Below are positions 21,966-32,565 of a stretch of DNA of 64,000 nt, piece by piece (within the stretch, counting starts at the first letter, position 1; each line of letters starts with the position of its first letter). A program made the position numbers and the translations under genes. The notes under the pieces are model-generated. The model was not told the origin of the DNA. It searched no databases and saw only the letters and a list, made by a program, of their open reading frames with translations. The stretch is from Chloranthus sessilifolius (taxonomy: Eukaryota > Streptophyta > Magnoliopsida > Chloranthales > Chloranthaceae), in assembly GCA_021018995.1 (NCBI GenBank), contig CM037588.1, positions 38,375,000 to 38,438,999 on the forward strand. The letters are read 5' to 3'.

Positions 21966-23412
21966 AGGTCAGGGGCAAGAACCACTCTTCAAGGCACTGA
22001 TCTCTGCAAGAAGAGAGTCCTCACGGGCATTTTGATCGGTCAACCACCTACCATGAAGACTCTTTTGCCGCCTCCGTGAAGCGTCAGCTACACTGCGAGG
22101 CTCAGTCAAAAGCCCAGTCAACCAAAGAACCTCACTCTCGGCCGTAGCGGCTCTCACCTCTGCCATCTCGACTCTGGCCCTCTCCATCCCTAAAGCCTCA
22201 GTCAAAGCCAACTTCTCTATAGAAAGAGACTCAATTCTAGTCCGGAGCATCGTTTCCTTGTATGGCCAGGGTCCCGTCTCTATCACATCTACCGAAACCG
22301 GGTTAGGGGCCGGTAAGCTCTCAGATGCCAGACAAACCTCGTAATCAGAAGAGAGGACACCCCCCTGAACCAAGCTACACATGTGCACCGATTGGCGGGT
22401 CTCCCAGAGGGCTGTTATGCGATGTAAGTCACTGAGAGAACCCTAAGGGAATATTAGGGAACACAAGGGCGGCCTCACAATGCATGGCACGTGTTGGGTA
22501 TATCCGAATTGACGAAGCACCCGAGATGGGAAATAATAGGTACTACCAGTCAACCCCAAAAGTGTGATACCCTCACAATCCCGAGAGCGGACAATCGGAA
22601 AGGTGCCATCCAACCAAGGAAGTTGCTAGATCAACTTCGCATCAGATAGCCATAGGCTCAGTTCCTCGATGCTCCCATGGGACAGCCTTGAGCAGTGGGT
22701 CAGAAAGCCCCGAGCCACGTCCCTCTTGCCAAGCAGAATCTTAGCACAAGCCCCATGATAGCCAAATGCTCTCCTAGCCAAATCTGAATGAGGAGTGGAC
22801 TCCCGCGAAGAATCTCAACCCGGCCCAAGGCCGAGGCATCCAGACTAGGTGTACCAGTGAATGGCCTCCCTCCAATTCGGTCAACACATCGCATAACCCG
22901 AGGGAAAATGTCTCGCCCCCAGTAAAGAAGAGAACTTCCGATAACAAATAAAGGGTAAAGGCCTTCACATTGAAAGGATCCTGGACAGGCAACTTTCGGA
23001 GACTCGAGTCACCAAAAAGTTCTCTCAGGAATTTCACCGAGCACCTAGTGGGCCCGCCGGCGAAGCCCTTCTCATACCCACCCTTGTTTAAACCAAGAAC
23101 CGCGTAGACCGCCTTTGGATACCCCAGTTTAGGCACCACTTTGGCAAGCCCCCGATGCATCCTCAAGCCGGTAATAGAGGCTAGCTCCTCGAAGGTTGGG
23201 GTGAGCTCCCTGGACCCGAATATAAAGACATGGGCCCTATGGTCCCATGATGCCAAGGCCGCCTGTATGAGGTCGGGAAACAAAGGGACAGCAAGGAGAG
23301 AGGAAAGGCGGGATAACCCGAGGCGATCTAGAACAACGAGCTCGCCCTCAGCCAAGCTACCACCCCACTTTTGCAAAAAACTGGGCCCCGAGTCCAAACA
23401 GGGACGACCCAT
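21966..23412 (-). pseudogene. Antisense gene 1: PMD-like (DUF7745-like) protein with helical tail, element B
   Basis: Read right to left, the first part has GPSFLQKWGG, HVFIFGSRELTPTFEELA, GGPTRCSVKFLRELFGD and FNVKAFTLYLL, then GSTYYFPSRVLRQFGYTQH. This is the order seen in plant mobile-domain/DUF7745 proteins. The last part (LRTRIESLSIEKLALTEALG, ERARVEMAEVRAATAESEV) looks like a coiled coil. Element A carries the homologue at 41192-42717. The coding start is uncertain and may lie further right. There are two frameshifts (about 22850 and 22710), a stop before the tail, and a stop at 21966-21968. Its function in the element is unknown. Confidence 0.78.
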
Positions 23413-24200
23413 CCCCCGTATGAGAATTTGGGCTGAGAAGCAGGTCCATAGACCTACAAAGATGTTCTATGTAAAGCTCAATCAATGTAGGGCGATGGAC
23501 TCACTTATCAAAGAAAAAAGGGAAGAGAGAGAAAAGAAAGAAAAATGAGGGGTAAAAAGGCAAAGCCCGGGTGAATAGTAAGGCAAAGAGGGCTGGGCGC
23601 GGATTATAAGGAACCCGTCGAGCCCAGTTATACGGGGCGTGTATACTATATACACCAGAGCAAAAATTGAACAAACTATGGCTGGCATAAATATTATATA
23701 CGCCCAGGTAAAAGCTGAGCATTTTCAGCTTGGCGTATATATTATATACGCCCAGGCAAATTTTCAAAAAAAATTTCCTGGCGTATGTAATATATACGCC
23801 CACTTGAAAAAGCAAGGAAGTGTGGCTTCCCTCACATCGGGTCATGCATTTTTTTCCTTCCCCAAGGGAGGGATGGGTTTCGCTTAGCCTACTTTTTCTC
23901 CCGGGGCAGCCCGCAGTCGGGCATGCTCACACACCCATGGGAAACCCTCGGATGACGCGGTATCCATGGATCATATGAGGGTAATCATGCGCGAGCTCAA
24001 CCCCATCATTGGAGGGGCTCTGGCCCGCTTCGCCAAGAAAAAAAAACCATAAAGGCAGAGAGATAAACAAGCAGAGCGTTCATATAAACCATAAAAGTCA
24101 TAAAACCATCCAAAAAAATCAATTAAAAGAAAATTATTACATATCCCCCAATATTTCAAAATCTAAACTGTTTCACTGTTTCAAATTTTTAGAAAATGAA
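23413..24200. other. Region between the two antisense genes of element B
   Basis: It holds the presumed upstream region of antisense gene 1, including the palindrome cluster 23635-23802, and the 3' flank of antisense gene 2. No coding sequence was recognised. On the minus strand a TTATAAT stretch lies near 23605-23612, just downstream of the cluster, as a weak TATA candidate. Confidence 0.5.
23635..23802. repeat. B-type palindrome cluster upstream of antisense gene 1, element B (four copies)
   Basis: 23635-23657 (GGCGTGTATA core, intermediate between A and B types), 23682-23707, 23729-23755 (CTTGGCGTATATA, T, reverse complement; one mismatch) and 23778-23802 (one mismatch). The nearest copy is about 220 bp upstream of the ATG at 23412 on the minus strand. 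Confidence 0.92.
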
Positions 24201-26559
24201 CTAATCCTGGGCAGCCCCCTTTGACTTCTTCCGGCGTCGGGTCACACTTTGAAAGGTACGGGTCTCCACCCGAGTCCATGCCTGAGAGATGCGGCCAAGC
24301 AGAGAGCGCGACTCCTTTTCACGAGCACGCTGCATAAGCACATGAAGGGCCATCAGTTAGAAAAAGAAGCAGAAAGTAAATATGAAGATAACTAGATACA
24401 GCCAATATTCACTCACCACCTCAACCTCCCTAAGACCGACAATATTGCAGTAATATTCGGCTTAGTTTACGGCCGACTCATAATCCTGCAGCAAAAAGAT
24501 AAAGAGAGGTATCAGTCACACAGGCCATCGACATGATCTAAGAAAACGGAAGAGCAAAGTAATGAGGGAGAGATTACCCCAGGGATCAGCACATGGGGTG
24601 GAACCCGAATAGCTTTAGTGGATATGCATGCCTTCTCAGCCACATCGGCGCACATACGTGATAGAAAGGCATCATCCAAGCGCTTAAAAGTCCCTTGGAA
24701 CTCAGTTGGCGAACTGCCAGAAGTGCCAGCATCGAAAGGGTCAGAAGGTCCAGCACCGATAGCCTCATCACGAACAGCTGCCTCACCCCCCTCATCTGAA
24801 TCATCATCCTGCCCAAACTACAGAGAGAAACAGTCTTTCTTCAAATAGCAGGGCAATTACGGTAATCATATGGAAGGCTGCTAATAGAAAGAGGAAAGAA
24901 CATTACTTGAGATCGTGGACCGCCAAAAGCCAAAAAGTTGGCGCCAGGCATGAATCGGGGCAGCAGAGAATGATAGGGCAGAGACTCATACCACATCTGA
25001 TATCCCTCAGGAAAGAGAAGGTCATCAATGGGGACCCAGTGGTGGAGAAAGTGAGTAGTGAGCATTTCGGTAGAACCTTCGGGAGCCAATACATCAGCCT
25101 GAGGAGCTTGAGGCAGAGCAAAAAGAGGTTGATATTGATGAATCACCCTCTCTCCTAGGTAATAGGCCCTACCCCAGGACCGATATAAGAAAATAATGCG
25201 TCGATCTAACAAAAGGTGAGAAGGGCCCACTGCAGCCAGGTTTCAGAAGGGGGATCCGATGTAGGGATCAAGGATGACCTGCTCAACAAAGGGAGGAGGG
25301 ATTTATACATTTGGTCAGAACCCGCAACATAAAAGAGCTATCAAATTTGCGAAGAGAGAAATTGTTATACCTGCTCAAGGATCAGCACTTCAAACTGAGA
25401 GCTCAGCCCTAACTCCAAGTGCTTTATACCTACGTCTCAGCGGCAGTTTGCATGCCAATTGCTCATAAGGGGGAACGTTGGAATCTCCGAGAGAAGCAGA
25501 GGGCGACCAGGTTGGAAGTGCAGATACCCCCATACTTGAGAAAGCAAGCAGATAAAAATAGATATGCCAAAAAAGAGGGGGGAACAAATTGAGACCAAAG
25601 GATAAATTACCTCAACTGCGGGCCAGAAGCCCACAACGGAGCTGGAGTCCCTAAGAACGGCTCGCACCAAGCTAGACATGAGCATCGCGTAGCTAGCACC
25701 TCCCCAATCAAACTGATGTACAGTGTCCCAGTTCACCATAAGACTGAGAAGAGACAATGAGACCCGCCCTCTGCTGGTATTTGAAAGGAGAGTCTTGCCA
25801 AGGAGGAACAACAGAGAAATACGGCCCAGCATCAGTGCACGCTCTGGCTCGAGATAGATGGCCGCATCAGGCTGGCCCAGATCCACTAACTCATGGGGCT
25901 CAAACAAACCAACCAGCCAAGATAACTTGACTTCGGAACCATGAACGTTCCCGGAGGTTGGGTAGCCCCCTATCAGCCGAGTCACCTCCTCCATATCAGG
26001 CGTGCGGGCAGGTATCACTGGCACCCCTCCAATATGAACCCCAGTAATCATGGACCAGTTCGCGGGTGTGAGGGTCATCTCAGCCATGGCCATGTGAAAC
26101 GTCATGGTCTCAGGGCGGAAGCACTCTATTAGGGCCTTCAGATAGGCCGTGTCAGCCGTCATAGCGGGGCAGGAGATGAAATCCCCAAAACTAGCTTGGG
26201 CAAGCAAGTCCTTCACCACCTGGGGGAGATAAAGTATGAGGCGTTGGAGGTCAAACCAGCCACCCTGGAATATAATGTGTGGCAAAGGCTGCAGACAAAA
26301 GGCATCGGTCAAATAGGAGGAAAGTGGTATAATGAAGGCATCAAAGGAAAAGAAAAAGGGGTCATCTGTTTACCCGGCCAGCGATCCCAAAGTTGGAAAT
26401 ATGGGTATGCTGACATTAAAGGAGGCCAGTACGAGCGGCTTCACCTTGCATTTCATACCAAGGTTGGGAGGAGTGCTGTGAAACAATGAATTACTCCCCA
26501 TGAGGACCATAGGCCATCTCAGGCCCCTCCTGTGGATCCTGCCCTTCGTCGCCAGACAT
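24201..26559 (-). pseudogene. Antisense gene 2: plant mobile domain (PMD) protein, seven exons, element B
   Basis: Exons on the minus strand: 26374-26559, 25611-26264, 25371-25534, 24907-25278, 24578-24817, 24417-24485, 24201-24329. Each junction fits GT-AG, and lengths are 186, 654, 164 (one base lost), 372, 240, 69 and 129, so all introns are phase 0. The product would be about 604 residues. Exon 2 carries the PMD: LAQASFGDFISCPAM, ETMTFHMAMAEMTLTP, SMITGVHIGG, ISLLFLLGKTLLSNTSRGRV, then VWGYLHFQPGRPLLL in exon 3. Exon 7 ends with a basic RRRKKSKGAAQD that could be a nuclear signal. Five in-frame stops show decay. PMD proteins are known both as host silencing factors (MAIL1/MAIN) and as retroelement cargo. 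Confidence 0.88.
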
Positions 26560-26576
26560 CTGAAAATATGGAACAC

Positions 26577-27350
26577 ATCGGTATAAGAAAGGGTTGCTAA
26601 AAAAAAAATATTAGGGAGAATAACAAAAAAAAATGTACTAATCCATCAAAAAAAATATGAATGAAGAATGAATGGTGACGAATAATGAGGAAAATGAAAA
26701 AGGAGGGGAGCATAGGCCTAAGGAATCACATATACCTAAAAAAAAAAAGGAAGAACATCAAGCATTTCAAACCAAAAAAAAAAAGAGAGAGAAAGAGAAA
26801 AGTAACAAAAAAATGCAAAAAAAAAAATAATAATATATGTGCACTAATCCATCATAAAAAAAAAAACAACAAAACAAACAAAAACAACAAACAAATAAGA
26901 ATGAAGATGTTGAACGGTGATGATATATAATAATAATATGATGAATGATGAATGACGGTATAATAGAAAAGGGGAAAAAGGATGATGACGAATGAAAAAA
27001 TGAAGAAAGGAAAGAGAAGGGAATGAGCACAAGGAATCACATATACTTGAGAAAAAATGCATCAATTTGTCACCACAAAAGGAGGAACATCAAGCATTAC
27101 CAAAATTCAAAAAGGAGATGAAAGAGGGGTTGATGATTACCTTCAAAGGGAGAAGAAATAGATTCAAAAACCGGCAGAGGATGAACGTTTTTGATCCACA
27201 CACTAACCCTGGTGATAGAACTCAAGCAAAACTAAATGCCAAAAACCTAATGGGCTGTCCCGGACTTGAGAAAGAAGGAAGGAAGAAGATAGAGTTTGAA
27301 AGAGGGGGTCCCTTTTGTGCTCGAGCTCGGGTAGTTTTAAAACAACCAAA
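26577..27350. other. A-rich low-complexity stretch upstream of antisense gene 2, element B
   Basis: Poly(A), GAA and AAC-rich DNA. The apparent Phe/Ser/Tyr-rich ORFs on the minus strand are products of this composition. On the minus strand this is the 5' side of antisense gene 2. Confidence 0.6.
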
Positions 27351-27353
27351 TTT

Positions 27354-27432
27354 GGTCAGGCATATATAATATATACGCCCGACCATTTTTTGCTACCGAT
27401 TTGCCGGGCGTATATATTATATACGCTTGACC
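27354..27432. repeat. B-type palindrome pair upstream of antisense gene 2, element B
   Basis: 27354-27384: 31 bp, arms GGTCAGGCATATATA and TATATACGCCCGACC around A, two mismatches. 27403-27432: arms based on CCGGGCGTATATA around T. They lie about 800 bp upstream of the ATG at 26559, the same spacing as in element A. Confidence 0.9.
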
Positions 27433-29415
27433 AAAATTGGCAGTTTTAAAACTGCCCGGCCATTTTTTTTTGGCTTTGAGGCCCGATGAACCCCCCTATT
27501 TGCTATGGACCAAGGCCCGGTCCCTCTTAGAAGCCCACGTACCATCAAGATGGTGTGCACGTCCCCAAATGGCTCCTCAAGCTCCCTTCAATTAGCCTAA
27601 AGGGATTGTGCTACAATAAGCAGATCTAGATCTGTAGGCACCCACCAAGTGCTCCCATAAAGTCATAAAATCATGGAAAAAAAATTTTGCACAAAAAAAG
27701 AAAAAAAAAGATTCACATAAAATGACGAAAAAGCAAAAAATGGGAAAAATGTTGAAAGACAACACTAGTTCTCAAAAGAGTGTCGCAATAACTGTTTATG
27801 CCACTCTGAGAACTGTGTTAAATCAATTCAGAATGATCGGGTTCACCCGAAAACTCTCGAACCCTGTTTTACACAGGGACACCCCGTACCTGATCTGGCA
27901 GGCAGATAATTTCACCCATCCCTCATCCCTGTTCCGTAAACATACCTCAGGAGGCAACCCCGCGAGCACACCGAGGACTTATCACCGGAATGCACACGTC
28001 CTCAAGGCGTGTCAACATGACAAGTTGATTAGCCTAAAGATATGTGCAAAAATAAAAGTAGTTTGAGCATGTTCAAAGTCTTGAACTGACATGTAAGAAG
28101 AAAAAAAGAAAAAGAAAAAGGAAAAAAGAGAGAAAATAACAAGCTTTTGTTATGAAGTAAAAATCCTAAGTAGGTTGACCCCACCTTCCATATTTTGACT
28201 CCGATCATCCACCTTCTGATCTATGATTGACCATGAATGCACCCGACTTCAGACCATTCAAAAAATCTATTGTCAGTCGAAACTGACCCATCAAAAATGA
28301 AATTACAACCAACCAAACTATGTGCAAACATACAGACCAACGGGCTCATTCCCTTTTATTTCCTTTTATACAGGCTTAAAACCAGTATAGGCACGGTGTC
28401 CCTGTTGAATGTATGCACTTGCATCTGGGTATCCGCAGGATGGTCGTTTATCCTCATAAATTGTACCTTAGGGTCGAGGCTTCCATTCGCGCCTATTTGC
28501 TGCTTATCGCCCCTGATGGGTGTCTGTCTGTGCATAGTTAGTAAGATGTGATTTCATTAGGGACGGAGGCTAGAATTGACCATCTCTTTCGATGGATGTT
28601 TGGTTCTAGCCCGATCCTTTTAGCTTTGTCTCAAGTTAAGGCACTCTGGTTCATGTGAATCACGAGCACCTCACCACCGAAACGAGCACATCCCCAAGGT
28701 GCACCCATCCCCGGCGGAGCGCACACATTCTTAAAGCGTATCAACTGACATTTGATCCACTTAAAGAGTTGTGCAAGAATAAAATTGCTAGAGGTCCTTG
28801 ACCTTTGCTTAGAGGCCTCGAAACGAAAGAAAGTTCAAAAAAACACACAAAAATTACTCTGAAAATGGGCATGCATTCCCAAGAAGTGTTGCGATATCAA
28901 TATTCACTCCACTTGAGTAAATCATGCTAAAACAACCTCAAGGTTGATGGGTCCACCCAGAAACTCTAAGCCTTACCTAGGTAAGGGCACCCGTGGCCAA
29001 TCCAATGGAGCTGTCAATACCCCATAGGATTGGACACATTGTTTAGGCCTTCGCTTTGTGTACCTCGCATTGATCCTGAAGCATAGATCGATCACCCTGT
29101 TTCATGGAGCTGTCTAGTTTAGATTAATACTCAACATCACAAATCTATAATTTCCCTCAGGAAGTGGACGATATCCTGGTTAGTGGGCTTACACTTTTTG
29201 TGATCGTCATAGTTATGCCCAGTAATGTCGCAATGCGCTTGGGGACTGTTAGCTTTGAGGTACGAACGATATCCCGAAATGAGAGGGCTTACATACACTC
29301 ACCATCACCTTGAATGTTTGAGAATTGAGTTAAACCTGGTGAATCCATCAAACGTGCCTTGGACCTCCTCGGATGTCTCTTGTCTTTGGCATCCGATCAT
29401 TAGTGATCGAATACT
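27433..29415 (+). other. 3' non-coding region of element B before the PPT
   Basis: No coding domain. Blocks around 27770-27930 and 28870-29030, and around 27950-28060 and 28690-28790, resemble each other and A at 46905-47060 (ACCCGAAAACTCTCGAACCC-like and GGGCACCCGTGGCCAAT-like words), so part of the region looks duplicated and rearranged. A hairpin (29395-29408) precedes the PPT. Confidence 0.55.
29395..29408. repeat. Conserved stem-loop just before the PPT, element B
   Basis: GATCA, TTAG, TGATC. The same 14-mer occurs at 47434-47447 in element A, at nearly the same distance from the LTR. Confidence 0.75.
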
Positions 29416-29428
29416 AAAGAGGGGCATC
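29416..29428 (+). other. Polypurine tract of element B
   Basis: AAAGAGGGGCATC directly before TGTAGACACCC. Element A has the identical tract before LTR-A2 (47455-47467). Confidence 0.85.
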
Positions 29429-29813
29429 TGTAGACACCCAAATTCGGCCCAAGGCCCGATCGGTCTGTACTCCGGGAGAAATGCACCCCTGTGCTTCCGA
29501 TGGCACCCCTGAATCGTTGGGAATCTATCCAAACCTTTAGGAATCACCTAAAACCCATTAGAGCCATTCCCCCAACCCTTAGAGATCACCCCTAAACCCT
29601 AGGATCCCTTCCCAGACACGACTTAAACCCTTCTGAGCATTTGATGGGAGGAGAGCTACAAATATTTATACAAACCATTGCTGAGGATGAGTTACATACC
29701 GTTGAAAAGAGGACTTCTCCATCATTCCAAGGAGCCAACGATCACCCAATTTGGAGTTGTGGTTCAAAAGTTATGGCCATTTGACGTTTGACATGAAATC
29801 ATGACTTTTTGCT

Positions 29814-30033
29814 CAGGCGTATGTATTACATACTCCCAGCAAATTTGGCCCCAATTTGGTCAGGCGTATGTATTATATACGCCTGGCATTTTTGGGCCAA
29901 ATTTGGCCAGGCATATATAATACATACGCCCAGCATAGGAAGGCCCCACCATGGGCACCCATCTTCTCAGATTCCCCTGGTGTTCATGAATTTCACTGTG
30001 CATAAACTGGGCGTATGTAATATATACGCCCAG
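29814..30033. repeat. B-type palindrome cluster in LTR-B2 (four copies)
   Basis: 29814-29839, 29861-29885 (25 bp, one mismatch), 29907-29933 and 30007-30033 (CTGGGCGTATGTA, A, reverse complement; one mismatch). They are orthologous one-for-one with the LTR-B1 copies. Several sites that differ do so inside the palindromes. Confidence 0.92.
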
Positions 30034-30310
30034 CTTAGCTACCATGTCTGTCATTAAATGATCGAATTTCCTTCATCTAGTTTGACCCTTTGACCATCCC
30101 CTTGGTTGAGGTGGGTATCTTAAGGTTGGTTGCACCCCCTTTGAGCTTATTGGCAACCCTTAAGTCACCCATGGTCTCACCTCATCATCTACCATTGAAA
30201 TCAGTTTCCCAAACCTCTAGGACCCTAAAAACCTAGAAAACCTTAGATGGAGGATTACCTAATTGCTAAATCAATTAGCACTTAAGTAACCCTCTAACCC
30301 ACCTCTTCTC

Positions 30311-30318
30311 TATAAATA
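30311..30318 (+). promoter_or_regulatory. TATA box of LTR-B2
   Basis: TATAAATA, 278 bp after the last palindrome of the cluster. Confidence 0.75.
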
Positions 30319-30997
30319 GAGAGGTCCCCCTCTTCCCCAAGGGGTTGAAAAATTAAGGTTGAGAGTTAAGCTTAAGAGAGAGAGCCCTAGTGAGAGAAAA
30401 ATATGTGTTACTTTGCATTCTTCAGCCAGAATTCCAGCATGCTTAGTTCATCCTTTTCAACCCTTTTCAACCATTAGATCACCCCTTATTAGTCATGATT
30501 AGTCCCTAGCTTCATCCCACACTTCCTATCTACCGAATCCTAGCATTAGAACCTATTCCTCTGCCGTTTAAGCCATTTAAAGCCATCGGAAGCACGTCGA
30601 AGCGAAGGTCTTCTATGGTGCAACAAGGGCCCGTGAGCTCCGGCTCACCCCTCTCTTCCTCTACCTTCTTGGTGTTTCCCCTTTGCCCGAATGCAATACG
30701 GTCCTATCAAGCTTTGAGCCAAATTTCTCCACCCATTTATTTTTATTTTGGCCATAGATAGAGATCGCTACATGCGGGTTGATCAGGTGCCAAAACCCTT
30801 CTCGATCGATAACCGAAGCCCCTACCCTAGATCCTTTGGCAAAGACCGGTAAATCAGAGTCATATTTAGCACTTCGGTGCTCAAAGTATTGATTTAAAGG
30901 TTTCCTGGGTTACCAAAAGCTCCGGGTGGCGACTCTACATTTTATTCCACCGCGTGCGCATCGCCGCGGCGGGTCCGAGAGGATGCATGCTCACACA

Positions 30998-31002
30998 CTT
31001 AC
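30998..31002. repeat. Target-site duplication of element B, right copy
   Basis: CTTAC, identical to 11152-11156. Leader sequence of element A resumes immediately after it. Confidence 0.9.
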
Positions 31003-32565
31003 CCTCCGTCATCCCGTAGGGGGAGGAGAAGACAGGTTTTTGGTCCTCACCCGAGGAACCCATACCCAACCCACTAACAAACCATGTCGTGGGCGGTCGA
31101 TCCGGCTTATGCCAATCCTGATTCATAACCTCCACGCTCCCTGACACATTCTCATTTGGAGGAAATTTTCACATCCATTCCACGCACCCAACCCCCATTT
31201 ACCATCACTAGACCCTTCTGTGCGCCCATATTTTCGACCACATCCTATACATTTCCTCAAAGTCCATCCCATTCTTCCCCCATAACTGCTCTGAGCCCCC
31301 CTCGACATCTAACATACCTAATTTCCCCACATTTTCCCAAAGTCCAACACCTCATTCCCCGCTCTCTTTCCAAACCATACCCCATTTATCCATACCTTCC
31401 CAAAATCCAAATTTCACCTAAGCCATACCCTATTTTCCTACACCCACACATACCATTTTTTCAAATCCACCACATATTCTACCCTCTACCTAGGTCATGC
31501 CTGTTTTTACCCGAGTCATGCCCAATTTTTCCCATACGCCCACCCAATCCATGGCCCATATTCCCCCTCCAGCGAATGCACAGTTTACATCCACCCCCTC
31601 ACCAAATCCAATGGCCATGATCGATGAGATGGTCAGGGTCTATATAATATGAAGGCCTCTCAAAATAGTATCCCTCATCCACACCACACATATCCCAACC
31701 CACCCTATACACTCCCAAGTCTCCATGCTTCTTTTCCCCAAGACTCTAATCAACCCCCCATTATTCATACCACCAATGACCCCCATCAGCCATGGGGTCA
31801 TTGGAGTGGGCCTTAGGGCTCCATACCCCAAGCCAGTCAAGGCCCAATGGCCCAAGCCCACCAAGGCCCAACGACCCCAGTCCATCATGGCCCAACACCC
31901 TATATCCAAGCCCATCATGGCCCCATACCCCAAACCCACCAAGGCCTAATGGCCCAAGCCCACCAAAGCTCAATGGCCCAAACCCAAGCCCACCAAGGCC
32001 CAATACCCCATGCCCATCAAGGTCTAATGGCCCAAACCCAAGCCCACTAGGATCCAATACCCCAAGCCTACCAATGCCCAGTAACCCATACCCAAATCCA
32101 TCAAGGCCCACACCCAGAAGCCCCACTCCCCATCCTCCCTCATTCCCCCAATATCCCATATACCCCCAACGGGCCCCCATTCCACCCCAAATGATGCACC
32201 CATATCAGCTAGCCTCTCAAACTAGCATGGGCCCTACCTTTCCACAAATCTCACACCCAATCCAATATGGGAATCCATCCCATACAATCAACCACGCTCA
32301 GTTCGCCCATCCCCATACCTCTCATACCCATCCCCAAGGATTCCCCCATATACAGTGGGCTGACAAAGCACCCATCTGGCCTACTCATAACTAATAGGAC
32401 AATATCACCCCTCCACCATATATAGACCCACAGTATGAGGAGGATGATATCTGGAATAATGGAGCCTATGCAGGGGCATTCACTAGCTTCAATCCCCCAC
32501 CACCCGTATTCACTAACCCACCAGTAGCCCAAAGCGAATGGAGGCCGCCTATTAAGTGATCGATC
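31003..32565 (+). pseudogene. gag: Leader and proline-rich N-terminal gag region, element A
   Basis: After the B insertion the A leader continues and gives way to a Pro/His/Ser-rich coding-like stretch (from about 31156) with a 24-bp minisatellite (31826-32110). The end (PPYIDPQYEEDDIW, SFNPPPPVF) matches the much shorter B version. No fold is recognised; stops and frame changes are present. The Gly/Leu-rich ORF on the other strand is a shadow of the repeats. Confidence 0.55.
31826..32110. repeat. 24-bp minisatellite in gag of element A
   Basis: About a dozen degenerate units of the type CCCAAGCCCACCAAGGCCCA, coding PSPPRPNG-like repeats. Absent from B. Confidence 0.8.

Larger units (their letters stand above)
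11157..30997 (+). mobile_element. Tat/Ogre-like LTR retrotransposon B nested in A
   Basis: Parts: LTR-B1 (11157-12545, 3' end deleted), gag 12546-14060, proline-rich linker to 15170, protease/G-patch to 16669, candidate intron 16670-16817, pol 16818-20345, repeats to 21720, antisense gene 1 (21966-23412) and gene 2 (24201-26559), 3' region, PPT, LTR-B2 29429-30997. It is 19.8 kb and flanked by CTTAC. The RT-to-integrase frame has nonsense changes but no frameshift, so B is better kept than A. The loss of PBS and leader would prevent reverse transcription. Confidence 0.93.
29429..30997 (+). mobile_element. 3' LTR of element B (LTR-B2)
   Basis: 1569 bp, starting TGTAGACACCC and ending CTCACACA, followed by the target duplication. 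This is the only complete B-type LTR in the window. It has the TATA box at 30311-30318 and the U5 block with GCTACATGCGGGTTGATCAG. Confidence 0.93.

Noticed and set aside
26767..27065. Phe/Ser/Tyr-rich minus-strand ORFs resembling membrane proteins
   Set aside because: Low-complexity A-rich DNA read on the other strand; not conserved in element A.
31761..32180. 139-residue Gly/Leu-rich ORF on the minus strand
   Set aside because: It is the complement of the 24-bp gag minisatellite; composition comes from the repeat and no domain is visible.
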